A stretch of 64,000 nucleotides of DNA. Source: Roseobacter cerasinus (GTDB taxonomy: Bacteria; Pseudomonadota; Alphaproteobacteria; Rhodobacterales; Rhodobacteraceae). Positions 45,476-53,754 of this stretch are shown here, in pieces. Location of the stretch: assembly GCF_009811755.1 (NCBI RefSeq), contig NZ_BLIV01000002.1, forward strand, positions 692,091-756,090, given 5' to 3'. Numbering within the stretch: position 1 is the stretch's first letter; each line of letters begins with the position of its first letter. A program made the translations under genes and the position numbers. The notes beneath the pieces were generated by a model, which was given only the letters and a program-made list of their open reading frames with translations, did not search any database and was not told where the DNA came from.

Positions 45476-45976
45476 ATGCATCAGGTCGTGCAGCTGCTCG
45501 CCCGAGGAACGGCGATTGTTGGTGGGCTGGTGCTCGTTGGGCTTGTCATCCTGACCACAGTCTCGACCGTGGGGCGTGAGCTTGGCATCGGCGAGGTCAA
45601 CGGCAGCTATGAGATCCTTGAGGCAGGCGTCGCCTTTGCGATTTTCTCTTTCTTTCCGGTCTGCCAGCTTTATGGGGCCCACGCGACCGTGGATATCTTC
45701 ACCTCGAAACTGCCCGGGCGCTTGAACCGCCTGATTGCAGCCTTCTGGGAGGTTGTGCTGACCGCCGCACTGATCCTGATCAGCTGGCGGCTCTACGAGG
45801 GGATGCAGCGCTACATCGGCAATGGTGAGACAACCTTCTTTCTGCAGTTTCCGGTCTGGTGGGGCTATGCCTGCAGCTTTGCCGCGTCCGTTGTCACCTG
45901 CATCGTGGCGGTCTATTGCGCGGCTCTGCGTATCCGGGAAAGCCTCTCGGGGCGCGACCTGCTGCCAACTGCCTGA
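45476..45976 (+). CDS. dctQ: TRAP transporter small permease DctQ
   Basis: A 166-residue four-helix membrane protein of the DctQ family. Helix 1 is IVGGLVLVGLVILTTVSTVG, followed by the conserved GSYEILEAGVAFAIFSFFP region, and TFFLQFPVWWGYACSFAASV before the last helix. GGAG lies just upstream of the ATG. It sits between dctP and dctM with short gaps, as usual for TRAP operons. Confidence 0.87.
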   Translation: MHQVVQLLARGTAIVGGLVLVGLVILTTVSTVGRELGIGEVNGSYEILEAGVAFAIFSFFPVCQLYGAHATVDIFTSKLPGRLNRLIAAFWEVVLTAALILISWRLYEGMQRYIGNGETTFFLQFPVWWGYACSFAASVVTCIVAVYCAALRIRESLSGRDLLPTA

Positions 45977-45987
45977 GGACCTGAGAT

Positions 45988-47307
45988 GTGAGCAACCTCG
46001 AACTTGGCTTTTGGTCTTTCCCCATCCTGCTGATCATGGTGCTTCTGCGCGCGCCCATTGGGCTCGCCATGCTGCTCTGTGGTTTTGCGGGCTGGTATTT
46101 TGCCATGGGCGGCAACCCGAACGTCTTGCTCAACAAGCTGAAATCCGAGACCTATACGCAGTTTTCCAGCTACTCGCTGTCGATCATCCCGATGTTCCTG
46201 CTGATGGGACAATTCGCGACGCTCTCGGGCATGTCCTCAGCGCTCTTCAAAGCGGCGGAGAGCTTTTTGGGCCACCGGCGCGGCGGGGTCGCCATGGCCT
46301 CTGTCGGCGCCTGTGCGGGGTTTGGTGCGATCTGCGGGTCGTCCCTGGCCACGGCGGCGACCATGTCGAAGGTCGCGCTGCCCGAGCTGCGCCGCTACGG
46401 CTATTCGGGCGGCTTCTCGACGGCGACACTGGCAGCAGGCGGCACGCTGGGCATCCTCATCCCGCCGTCGGTCATCCTCGTCATCTACGCCATCCTGACC
46501 GAGCAGAACATCGCCAAGCTGTTCCTTGCGGCCTTCGTGCCGGGCATTCTCGCCGCGCTCGGCTATATGCTGACCATCTCTCTCTATGTGCGGCTTTACC
46601 CTGCCTCTGCGGGCACGCGCCCGCCACAGCCCATGTCTGAACGCTGGGCCGCACTCGCCAAAACCTGGCCGGTGCTGGTGATCTTTGGCGTTGTGGTCGG
46701 CGGCATCTATCTGGGCTGGTTCACGCCCACCGAAGGCTCCGCCATTGGCGCTGCAGGCACGGGGCTAGTGGCGGTGCTGTCCGGTTCGCTCAACTGGGCG
46801 GTGTTCCGTGACAGCCTGCTGGGCACGGCGCGCACCACCGCCATGATCTTCTTTATCGTGCTGGGCGCGGGGTTCTACAACAGCTTCCTCGCGCTCTCGG
46901 GCGTGCCGCAGTTCATGGCGGATTGGGTGCTGGGCCGAGGCTTCAGCCCGTGGTTCGTGCTCTCGATCATCCTGATCTTCTACCTGATCTTTGGCTGCCT
47001 GATGGACAGCCTGTCGATGATCCTGCTCACCGTACCGATTTTCTTCCCCGTCATCTCGGCCATGGATTTTGGTATGTCGCCGGAGCATGTGGCAATCTGG
47101 TTCGGTATCCTTGTGCTGATCGTGGTGGAGGTCGGGCTTATCACGCCGCCGGTGGGCATGAACCTCTTCATCATCAACGCCATGGACCGCGAGACCCCGA
47201 TGACCGAGACCTACAAAGCGGTCATGTTCTTTGTCGGGTCGGATATCGTTCGGGTGATCATCCTGGTGCTGTTTCCGGCGATCACGCTGTTCCTGTTGCC
47301 CGGCTGA
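45988..47307 (+). CDS. dctM: TRAP transporter large permease DctM
   Basis: A 439-residue membrane protein with about 12 helices, the sodium-coupled transport subunit. DctM landmarks: VLLRAPIGLAMLLCGFAGW, FGAICGSSLATAATMSKVAL, GGTLGILIPPSVILVIYAIL, GGIYLGWFTPTEGSAIGAAG, and VVEVGLITPPVGMNLFIINA. The start is a GTG at 45988, 11 bp after dctQ. It is followed by the TGCA-rich control region of the ligase gene. Confidence 0.9.
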   Translation: MSNLELGFWSFPILLIMVLLRAPIGLAMLLCGFAGWYFAMGGNPNVLLNKLKSETYTQFSSYSLSIIPMFLLMGQFATLSGMSSALFKAAESFLGHRRGGVAMASVGACAGFGAICGSSLATAATMSKVALPELRRYGYSGGFSTATLAAGGTLGILIPPSVILVIYAILTEQNIAKLFLAAFVPGILAALGYMLTISLYVRLYPASAGTRPPQPMSERWAALAKTWPVLVIFGVVVGGIYLGWFTPTEGSAIGAAGTGLVAVLSGSLNWAVFRDSLLGTARTTAMIFFIVLGAGFYNSFLALSGVPQFMADWVLGRGFSPWFVLSIILIFYLIFGCLMDSLSMILLTVPIFFPVISAMDFGMSPEHVAIWFGILVLIVVEVGLITPPVGMNLFIINAMDRETPMTETYKAVMFFVGSDIVRVIILVLFPAITLFLLPG

Positions 47308-47315
47308 CGGGGCAA

Positions 47316-47341
47316 TGCACAAAAATGCAGTGTGACATGCA
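47316..47341. promoter_or_regulatory. Candidate BoxR operator before the benzoate-CoA ligase gene
   Basis: Three TGCA tetranucleotides in 26 bp: 47316, 47326 and 47338. The first two have exactly six bases between them (TGCACAAAAATGCA). From memory, BzdR/BoxR repressors of Azoarcus bind TGCA-N6-TGCA. A fourth TGCA lies at 47367, just before the start of the ligase gene. A boxR gene is 7.6 kb downstream. Confidence 0.6.
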
Positions 47342-47410
47342 GTGTCTTGCGGAGCGGCAAGCGCCATGCACTATAGAGCAAAACACCAGCCGTCACGCGG
47401 GGAGGGTGCC

Positions 47411-48952
47411 GTGACCACAACCTCAGCCAATGCCGCCGACTTCTTTGTCGACCGCCACCTTGCCGAAGGACGTGCAGACAAGATCGCCCATCAGGAAGCC
47501 AGGACGGCGCGGAGCCTCAGCTTCGCACAGCTGGCAGAGGGCGCAGGCCGTGTCGCAGGTGCGCTGCTACGCGCAGGCATCCGTCCGGAAGAGCGCATCG
47601 CGATGGTCATGCTCGATACGCTGGAGTTTCCACAGCTCTTTTTTGGTGCGCTCAAGGCGGGTGTGGTTCCAATCCCGATCAACACGCTGCTGGCAGCGCC
47701 GGTCTATGATGCGATCCTACGCGACAGCCGTGCGGTGGCGCTCTTTGTCTCTGCCCCGCTTTACGAGGCGGTGAAACCGGCGCTCGCGGGCAACCCGTAC
47801 CTCAAGACCGTGATCGTGGTGGGGGATGAGGTACCGGAGGCGCAATCCTTCGGCAGCTTTGTAGCCGGAGCCGAGGTTTGTGAGACCTGCCCGGCTTCAC
47901 CCGATCAGGTGGCCTTCTGGCTCTATTCATCGGGCTCCACGGGGCAGCCCAAAGGCGTAATGCACGTGCACTCCAGCCTACGCGCCACGGCGGACACCTA
48001 CGGCAAGCATGTGCTGGGCCTGACGGCGGAGGACCGGGTGCTCTCCGCCGCCAAGCTCTTCTTTGCTTACGGGTTGGGTAACGCCATGACCTTCCCCCTG
48101 GCGGCAGGTGCGACCACAATCCTTTTTGGCGGCAGACCGACGCCCGGTGACATGCTGACGACGCTAGAGACAGAACAGCCCACGGTCTTTTGTGGCGTGC
48201 CGACGCTCTATGCCGCCATGGTGGCCGAGATGGACCGGTCCGGCGCGCCGCAGGCCCCACTGCGCCGCTGTATCTCCGCCGGAGAGGCGTTGCCAGAAGA
48301 TGTGGGGCGACGATGGCAGTCGCTGACCGGGGTCGATATCCTTGATGGGGTCGGCTCGACCGAGATGCTGCACATCTTCCTCAGCAATCGGGCCGACGAT
48401 TTGGCCTATGGCACCTCCGGCACGCCGGTGCCTGGCTATGAGGTGCGGCTTGTGAATGAGGCCGGGCAGGAGGCCGCCGACGGTGAGATTGGCGAGCTGC
48501 TGGTCAATGGCGCCTCTGCCGCCATGGGCTATTGGAACCAGCGCGAGAAATCGCGGCAAACCTTCGAAGGGGTCTGGACCCGCACGGGCGACAAATACGA
48601 GCGCCGGGCGGATGGGCGGTTCATCTACTGCGGGCGCACCGATGACATGTTCAAGGTGTCCGGCATCTGGGTGTCGCCCTTCGAGGTGGAGCAGGCCCTG
48701 GTCAGCCACCCGGTGGTGCTGGAGGCGGCGGTGGTCGCGGCGCAAGACGACCATGGGCTGGACAAGCCGAAAGCCTTCATCGTGCTGGAAGCCGAGGCTC
48801 CGCCCGATCTGCACGCGCAACTGACCGAGCATGTCAAATCGCGGGTCGGCAAGTGGAAGTACCCGCGCTGGATCGAAGTGGTGGATGACCTGCCAAAGAC
48901 CGCCACGGGCAAGATTCAACGCTTCCGGCTGCGGGAGGCCTCCACATCATGA
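47411..48952 (+). CDS. Benzoate-CoA ligase family protein
   Basis: Activates benzoate or a substituted benzoate to its CoA thioester, the entry step of the box pathway; 513 residues. Adenylate-forming motifs: A3 P-loop LYSSGSTGQPKGVMH, RVLSAAKLFFAYGLGNAMTF (characteristic of the benzoate-CoA ligase branch), A5 DGVGSTEMLHIFLSN, A7/A8 WTRTGDKYERRADGRF and GRTDDMFKVSGIWVSPFEVE, and the catalytic lysine in LPKTATGKIQR. The GTG at 47411 follows GGGAGG; an upstream in-frame ATG-like extension to 47342 lies in the operator region. The stop overlaps the ATG of the next gene. Substituted benzoates cannot be excluded. Confidence 0.88.
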   Translation: MTTTSANAADFFVDRHLAEGRADKIAHQEARTARSLSFAQLAEGAGRVAGALLRAGIRPEERIAMVMLDTLEFPQLFFGALKAGVVPIPINTLLAAPVYDAILRDSRAVALFVSAPLYEAVKPALAGNPYLKTVIVVGDEVPEAQSFGSFVAGAEVCETCPASPDQVAFWLYSSGSTGQPKGVMHVHSSLRATADTYGKHVLGLTAEDRVLSAAKLFFAYGLGNAMTFPLAAGATTILFGGRPTPGDMLTTLETEQPTVFCGVPTLYAAMVAEMDRSGAPQAPLRRCISAGEALPEDVGRRWQSLTGVDILDGVGSTEMLHIFLSNRADDLAYGTSGTPVPGYEVRLVNEAGQEAADGEIGELLVNGASAAMGYWNQREKSRQTFEGVWTRTGDKYERRADGRFIYCGRTDDMFKVSGIWVSPFEVEQALVSHPVVLEAAVVAAQDDHGLDKPKAFIVLEAEAPPDLHAQLTEHVKSRVGKWKYPRWIEVVDDLPKTATGKIQRFRLREASTS

Positions 48953-49770
48953 CGGCTTGGGGTATTGAGGCGCGCGCGCGCTTAGACGTGCAAGGCAGGC
49001 GCCTCGAATGCGCCTGCTACGGGCCACCGCCGGGCGATGCGCCAACGCTGGTGTTGCTGCATGAGGGCTTGGGCTGCGTTGACCTTTGGCGTGACGTTCC
49101 TGAACGCTTGGCAGCCGAGACCGGGTTGGGAGTGTTTGCCTACTCCCGTCAGGGGTACGGCCGGTCCGACCCCGTTACGCGGCCACGCCCGCTCGACTAT
49201 ATGGAGCGCGAGGCGCGGGACGTGTTGGCTGCGGTCATGGATGCAGCGGGTTTGCAGGATGTGATCCTTTTGGGGCATTCCGACGGGGCCAGCATCGCGG
49301 CGGCCTATGCCGGATCTGTCAGCGACAGGCGCGTGCGGGGGCTTGTCCTGATCGCTCCGCATTTCTTTGTCGAAGCGCAGGGGTTTGAGGCGATCCGCGC
49401 GGCGGGTCGCGACTTTGCGACCGGGGACCTGCGCGCCCGGCTCGCGCGCTATCATGATGACGTCGTGGGTGCCTTCCACGGCTGGCATGACGCCTGGACA
49501 GACCCGGGTTTTGCCACTTGGTCGATTGCCGACGCCATTGATCACTGGCGCGTGCCTGTGCTGGCGATTCAAGGGCGTGAAGATGCTTACGGTTCTCTGG
49601 CCCAGATCGAGGAAATCAGCACCCGCATCTATGCGCCCTTCGAAGAGCTGATCCTCGATCACTGTGGTCATGCCCCGCATCTGGAGCAGCCGGATCAGAC
49701 TATCGCGGCGATTGCCGCGTTTTGTGCCCGTTTGGTGCGGTTGGAGCGGGCGGATGTTGCGGTGGCCTGA
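48949..49770 (+). CDS. Alpha/beta hydrolase in box operon
   Basis: A 273-residue alpha/beta hydrolase. LVLLHEGLGCVDLWRDVPER forms the oxyanion region, GHSDGASIA carries the nucleophile serine, and LDHCGHAPHLEQPD the catalytic histidine. VFAYSRQGYGRSDP is the usual strand after it. The ATG overlaps the ligase stop by 4 bp. Hydrolases in this position may clear dead-end CoA thioesters or open a ring product; the exact role is unknown. Confidence 0.8.
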   Translation: MTAWGIEARARLDVQGRRLECACYGPPPGDAPTLVLLHEGLGCVDLWRDVPERLAAETGLGVFAYSRQGYGRSDPVTRPRPLDYMEREARDVLAAVMDAAGLQDVILLGHSDGASIAAAYAGSVSDRRVRGLVLIAPHFFVEAQGFEAIRAAGRDFATGDLRARLARYHDDVVGAFHGWHDAWTDPGFATWSIADAIDHWRVPVLAIQGREDAYGSLAQIEEISTRIYAPFEELILDHCGHAPHLEQPDQTIAAIAAFCARLVRLERADVAVA

Positions 49771-50212
49771 CCTGCCGGAGGATCTGCGCCCGTCGCACGC
49801 CTACGTGCCGGGTCAGACGGCGCGCCATCCAGAGGATTGGTTTGAGAGCATCAAGGCGACCGTCGGCACATCTCCAGACAGGCTTTGGGACACATCGGCG
49901 TTTCAGACCGGTCTCGCCTATCTGGGCGCGGGATACTTCTGGGAGTGTCACGAGGTTCTTGAGGCGGTCTGGTTACACACCGCCGACCCCAGTGCCGAGC
50001 GGGAGATGGTGCAGGCGTTGATCCAACTGGCCAATGCCCGGCTGAAGCTGCAGATGCAGCGCCCCCGCGCGGCGCGCCGGCTCTGCGCGATGGTGCAAGG
50101 GCATCTGGCGGGCTGTGGTGGTGAGGCAGAGGTACTTGGCCTCCGCGTTAGGGATGTTCAGGAGGAGGTTGCCGCCACGCTGAAGCGCGTAGATATGCGT
50201 GATATTGCATAA
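49754..50212 (+). CDS. DUF309 family protein
   Basis: A 152-residue protein. The central FQTGLAYLGAGYFWECHEVLEA contains the ExxHExLE-like motif of DUF309, followed by VQALIQLANARLKLQMQR. The ATG at 49754 gives a 17-bp overlap with the preceding hydrolase gene and has GGAG upstream. DUF309 proteins are small helical proteins of unknown function. Its presence inside a box operon suggests an accessory role, but nothing in the sequence defines it. Confidence 0.7.
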   Translation: MLRWPDLPEDLRPSHAYVPGQTARHPEDWFESIKATVGTSPDRLWDTSAFQTGLAYLGAGYFWECHEVLEAVWLHTADPSAEREMVQALIQLANARLKLQMQRPRAARRLCAMVQGHLAGCGGEAEVLGLRVRDVQEEVAATLKRVDMRDIA

Positions 50213-50282
50213 TTACCCAGAATTTATTGCATGATTGGCGGTTGGTTGGCAGCGTACCGCCCATGCGATGATTTATAATGCA
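50206..50282. promoter_or_regulatory. Candidate internal control region before boxC
   Basis: TGCA occurs at 50206, 50228 and 50279. A perfect TATAAT stands at 50274-50279, overlapping the last TGCA. No well-spaced -35 is seen, so activator or BoxR control is possible. If the TATAAT is used, transcription would start almost at the annotated boxC ATG. Confidence 0.45.
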
Positions 50283-50288
50283 TGACTG

Positions 50289-51974
50289 ATGAGCATGCGG
50301 GTGAAAGGGCAACACTTGAGCAAACGCATCGACTTTCAGGTGGACCCCCTCGCCATGACGCACTGGCGGGTTGAATACGATGGTGCCATTGCCACGCTCT
50401 ATATGGATGTAGACGAGGATGGCGGGCTGTTCGAGGGGTATCAGCTCAAGCTCAATTCCTACGATCTCGGGGTCGATATTGAGCTTGCTGATGTAGTGCA
50501 GCGCATGCGGTTTGAGCACCCCGAGGTGAAGGTTGTTGTTCTGCGCTCCGCCAAGGACAGGGTGTTTTGCGCCGGGGCCAACATCCGCATGCTGGGCGCG
50601 GCAGAGCATGCGCATAAGGTCAATTTCTGCAAATTCACCAATGAGACACGGAACACGTTCGAGGCGGCGCTTGAGGACAGTGGGCAGAACTACATCTGCG
50701 CGATCCAAGGCGCCTGCGCGGGCGGCGGCTATGAGCTTGCGCTGGCCTGCAATCACATCATGCTAACGGATGACAGCACCTCGTCTGTGGCGCTGCCCGA
50801 GGTGCCGTTGCTGGCGGTTTTGCCGGGCACCGGTGGGCTGACCCGCGTGACCGACAAGCGCAAGGTCCGTCGCGATCTGGCGGATGTCTTCTGCTCGGTG
50901 GAGGAAGGGGTCAAGGGCAAGCGGGCGTTACAGTGGCGACTGGTCGATGAGGTTGTCCCGAACGCGACATTTGATGAGGCTGTGGCTGCGCGCGCGCAGG
51001 CTTTCGCTGCGGCGTCAGATAAGCCCGACGTGCCCAAGGGGATTGCGTTGAAACCCCTGAAACGGGTGTTTGAGCCGGATGCTGTGTTCTACTCCACTGT
51101 GTCAGTGGCGCTTGACCGTGCAGGCAGGCGTGCTGTGGTCACCATCCTTGGCCCGGAAACGGAGGCAGCGGCGGATATGGGGGCCTTCGAAGCGGAAGGC
51201 TCCGATGCCTGGATGCTGCGCTGCGCGCGCGAGCTGGATGATGCCATCCTGCATCTGCGCAGCAACGAAGGGACGCTTGGCCTGATAGAGATTCAGACCC
51301 AAGGCAGGCCGGACCTCGTGGTCGCGCATGAGGCGTTGCTGCTGCGGCACGCGGATCACTGGCTGGCAAATGAGGTGCTGTGCCTGTGGAAGCGCGTGCT
51401 GAAACGGCTCGACATGACGTCGCGCAGTCTGGTGGCGCTGGTCGAGCACGGCTCCTGTTTCGCTGGTGTTCTGGCCGAGCTGCTCTGGGCGGTGGATCGC
51501 AGCTACATGATGCTGGAGCCCTTTGAGGAGGATGACAGGCCGCTTGCCGCACTGCATCTGACGTCCGGCAACTTCGGGCTTTACCTTATGGGCAACGGCT
51601 TGAGCCGGCTTGAGACCCGCTTTCTCGGCGCGCCGGAGGATGTCGCAATTCTGGAGCAGAAGATCGGTACCGCGCTAGAGGCGGAGCAGGCTGAGGTGCT
51701 GGGGCTTGTGACCTATGCCTATGACGACATCGACTGGGAAGACGAAGTGCGACTCTTTCGCGAGGAGCGCGCCAGTTTCTCGCCGGATGCGATGACGGGT
51801 ATGGAGGCCAACCTGCGGTTTGCAGGCCCCGAGACGATGGAGACGCGCATCTTCGGGCGTCTGACGGCCTGGCAGAACTGGATTTTCCAACGCTCGAATG
51901 CCGTGGGGCCGGAGGGGGCGCTGCAGCGATACGGCACCGGGGTGCGGGGGGTCTACGATATGGAACGTGTTTAG
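50289..51974 (+). CDS. boxC: 2,3-epoxybenzoyl-CoA dihydrolase BoxC
   Basis: Ring-opening enzyme of aerobic benzoyl-CoA degradation, converting 2,3-epoxybenzoyl-CoA to 3,4-dehydroadipyl-CoA semialdehyde and formate. The 561-residue length matches BoxC, a double-size crotonase. Motifs: GYQLKLNSYDLGVDIELADV, KDRVFCAGANIRMLG, the oxyanion region IQGACAGGGYELALACNHIM, PEVPLLAVLPGTGGLTRVTD, and the C-terminal WIFQRSNAVGPEGALQRYG. The start is uncertain: ATGs at 50289 and 50295 lie in or next to the TGCA/TATAAT region, and a TTG at 50316 after AAAGG is an alternative that would begin close to the conserved region. Confidence 0.92.
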   Translation: MSMRVKGQHLSKRIDFQVDPLAMTHWRVEYDGAIATLYMDVDEDGGLFEGYQLKLNSYDLGVDIELADVVQRMRFEHPEVKVVVLRSAKDRVFCAGANIRMLGAAEHAHKVNFCKFTNETRNTFEAALEDSGQNYICAIQGACAGGGYELALACNHIMLTDDSTSSVALPEVPLLAVLPGTGGLTRVTDKRKVRRDLADVFCSVEEGVKGKRALQWRLVDEVVPNATFDEAVAARAQAFAAASDKPDVPKGIALKPLKRVFEPDAVFYSTVSVALDRAGRRAVVTILGPETEAAADMGAFEAEGSDAWMLRCARELDDAILHLRSNEGTLGLIEIQTQGRPDLVVAHEALLLRHADHWLANEVLCLWKRVLKRLDMTSRSLVALVEHGSCFAGVLAELLWAVDRSYMMLEPFEEDDRPLAALHLTSGNFGLYLMGNGLSRLETRFLGAPEDVAILEQKIGTALEAEQAEVLGLVTYAYDDIDWEDEVRLFREERASFSPDAMTGMEANLRFAGPETMETRIFGRLTAWQNWIFQRSNAVGPEGALQRYGTGVRGVYDMERV

Positions 51975-51977
51975 CAC

Positions 51978-52053
51978 GGGTGGCCTGAAAGCCCACCCTA
52001 CCTGCCAGCACAGACCTCACGACAGGCAGGTTAGGTGGGCTTTCAGGCCACCC
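51978..52053. repeat. Long inverted repeat between boxC and boxB
   Basis: Two 29-bp arms (51978-52006 and 52025-52053) pair with two mismatches around an 18-base loop. The core is GTGGCCTGAAAGCCCACC. I recall GTGGGCTnnnAGCCCACC-type elements as widespread REP-like palindromes. In the transcript it would form a very stable hairpin just before the boxB ribosome-binding site. Confidence 0.85.
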
Positions 52054-52072
52054 CATCCCAGAGGAGGACGGA

Positions 52073-53524
52073 ATGCTCGATCTGATCAATGTGAGCTACG
52101 ACAGTCAAATTCCCAATAATGTCGGCTTGAGTTCCGACAAGAAGGTGCTGAAGGCGCTTGAGAAATGGCATCCGGGCTACATCAACTGGTGGAATGACCT
52201 CATTCCGCAGAATTTTCAGGAGAGCATGGTCTATCTGCGCACGGCTGTGTCGGTGGACCCGAAGGGCTGGGCCAAGTTCGACTACGTCAAGATGCCGGAG
52301 TATCGCTGGGGGGTGCTGCTGGCTCCTGCCGTCGAGGACCGGCGTATCCCGATGGGGGAGCATTGCGGCGAGCCTGCCTGGCAGGAGGTGCCGGGTGAGT
52401 ATCGCAATATGCTCAAGCGGCTGATCGTGATCCAGGGCGACACCGAACCCGGATCGGTGGAGCAGCAGCGGTTTCTGGGCCTTACGGCGCCGTCGCTCTA
52501 CGACATGCGCAACCTATTTCAGGTCAATGTGGAGGAAGGGCGGCACCTCTGGGCCATGGTTTACCTGCTGCAGAAATATTTTGGCCGCGACGGGCGGGAA
52601 GAGGCGGACGATCTGCTCGTGCGCTCCTCGGGTTCCGAGGAGGCGCCGCGCATGCTGGGGGCCTTCAACGAGGAAACGCCCGATTGGCTCAGCTTTTTCA
52701 TGTTCACCTATTTCACCGACCGGGACGGCAAGATGCAGCTCGAAAGCCTCGCGCAGTCGGGGTTCGACCCGCTCAGCCGCACCTGTCGCTTCATGCTGAC
52801 CGAAGAAGCGCACCACATGTTTGTGGGCGAGACCGGGGTGGGGCGCACCATTCAGGCGACGCTGGCGGCGATGTCCGAGGCTGGCATCGCGGACCCAACC
52901 GACATCAACGCCATCCGTGACCTCGGGGTGATCGACCTGCCGACCATCCAGAAAAAGCTCAACCTGCACTATACACTCAGCCTCGATCTCTTTGGTCAGG
53001 AGGTCTCGACCAATGCGGCCAATGCGTTCAACGCAGGGATAAAGGGCCGCTATATGGAGCAGCGGATCGATGATGATCACAAGCTGCAGAACGATACTTA
53101 CCCGGTCACTTCGATCACAGATGGCAAAATTCTGACGGAGGATGTCCCAGCGCTGACTGCTATCAACATGCGCTTGCGTGACGACTATGTTCGCGATGCC
53201 TCTGGCGGGGTGGGGCGCTGGAACAAGATGATCGCAAAGGCGGGCATCGAGTTTGCGCTGAAGCTGCCGCATGAAGGCTTCCACCGTCAGATCGGCGTTT
53301 TTTCGACGGTCGCGGTGGACCCGGATGGCAATATCATCTCCGCCGAAGACTGGGCCAAGCGGCGGGACGACTGGCTGCCCACCAAGGCCGATGGCGACTT
53401 TATCCAGTCGCTGATGGTGCCCTGCTATGAGCCGGGGCAATACGCCTCATGGATCGCGCCGCCCAAGGTGGGCATCGACAACAAGCCCGGAGACTTCGAA
53501 TACGTGCAACTGCACATGGCTTGA
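52073..53524 (+). CDS. boxB: Benzoyl-CoA 2,3-epoxidase oxygenase subunit BoxB
   Basis: Di-iron oxygenase that epoxidises benzoyl-CoA with electrons from BoxA. Length 483 residues, as expected. Conserved stretches: DKKVLKALEKWHPGYINWWN, VEEGRHLWAMVYLLQKYFGR with the first Exx(H) iron ligands, RTCRFMLTEEAHHMFVGETG with the second ligand set (EExxH), and the C-terminal PNVCYEPGQYASWIAPPKVG-like end (here VPCYEPGQYASWIAPPKVG). GGAGG precedes the ATG. It follows boxC across a large hairpin. Confidence 0.93.
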   Translation: MLDLINVSYDSQIPNNVGLSSDKKVLKALEKWHPGYINWWNDLIPQNFQESMVYLRTAVSVDPKGWAKFDYVKMPEYRWGVLLAPAVEDRRIPMGEHCGEPAWQEVPGEYRNMLKRLIVIQGDTEPGSVEQQRFLGLTAPSLYDMRNLFQVNVEEGRHLWAMVYLLQKYFGRDGREEADDLLVRSSGSEEAPRMLGAFNEETPDWLSFFMFTYFTDRDGKMQLESLAQSGFDPLSRTCRFMLTEEAHHMFVGETGVGRTIQATLAAMSEAGIADPTDINAIRDLGVIDLPTIQKKLNLHYTLSLDLFGQEVSTNAANAFNAGIKGRYMEQRIDDDHKLQNDTYPVTSITDGKILTEDVPALTAINMRLRDDYVRDASGGVGRWNKMIAKAGIEFALKLPHEGFHRQIGVFSTVAVDPDGNIISAEDWAKRRDDWLPTKADGDFIQSLMVPCYEPGQYASWIAPPKVGIDNKPGDFEYVQLHMA

Positions 53525-53610
53525 CCTGCATCAAGGCGCCCGTGGGTCGGGCCAGTTTTACTGGCCCGCATCACCGAACCCATCCCGATCATCGAGAGGA
53601 ACCCGGACCC

Positions 53611-53754
53611 ATGACACATCAAACCGCAAAATCCCCTGTTCTGCCCCGCGCGAACTGCATCGGCTGCACCGATTGCAAAGGCCTGTGCCGCGCCATCGTA
53701 GAGATGGCGCTGCTGCCCGAGACGGTGCTGCGACACCCCACCGCCAGCCCATGA
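53611..53754 (+). CDS. 47-residue Cys-rich protein between boxB and boxA
   Basis: A 47-residue ORF with AGAGGA upstream of its ATG, and a stop overlapping the boxA ATG (ATGA). It contains CIGCTDCKGLCRAIVEMALL: C-x2-C-x2-C-x3-C at Cys-16, -19, -22 and -26, the spacing of a ferredoxin [4Fe-4S] half-motif, but without the usual Pro after the fourth Cys. BoxA itself has two such motifs, so this could be a third electron carrier, a maturation factor, or a relic of a ferredoxin domain. Coupling to boxA argues that it is translated. I do not recognise a named family. Confidence 0.6.
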   Translation: MTHQTAKSPVLPRANCIGCTDCKGLCRAIVEMALLPETVLRHPTASP

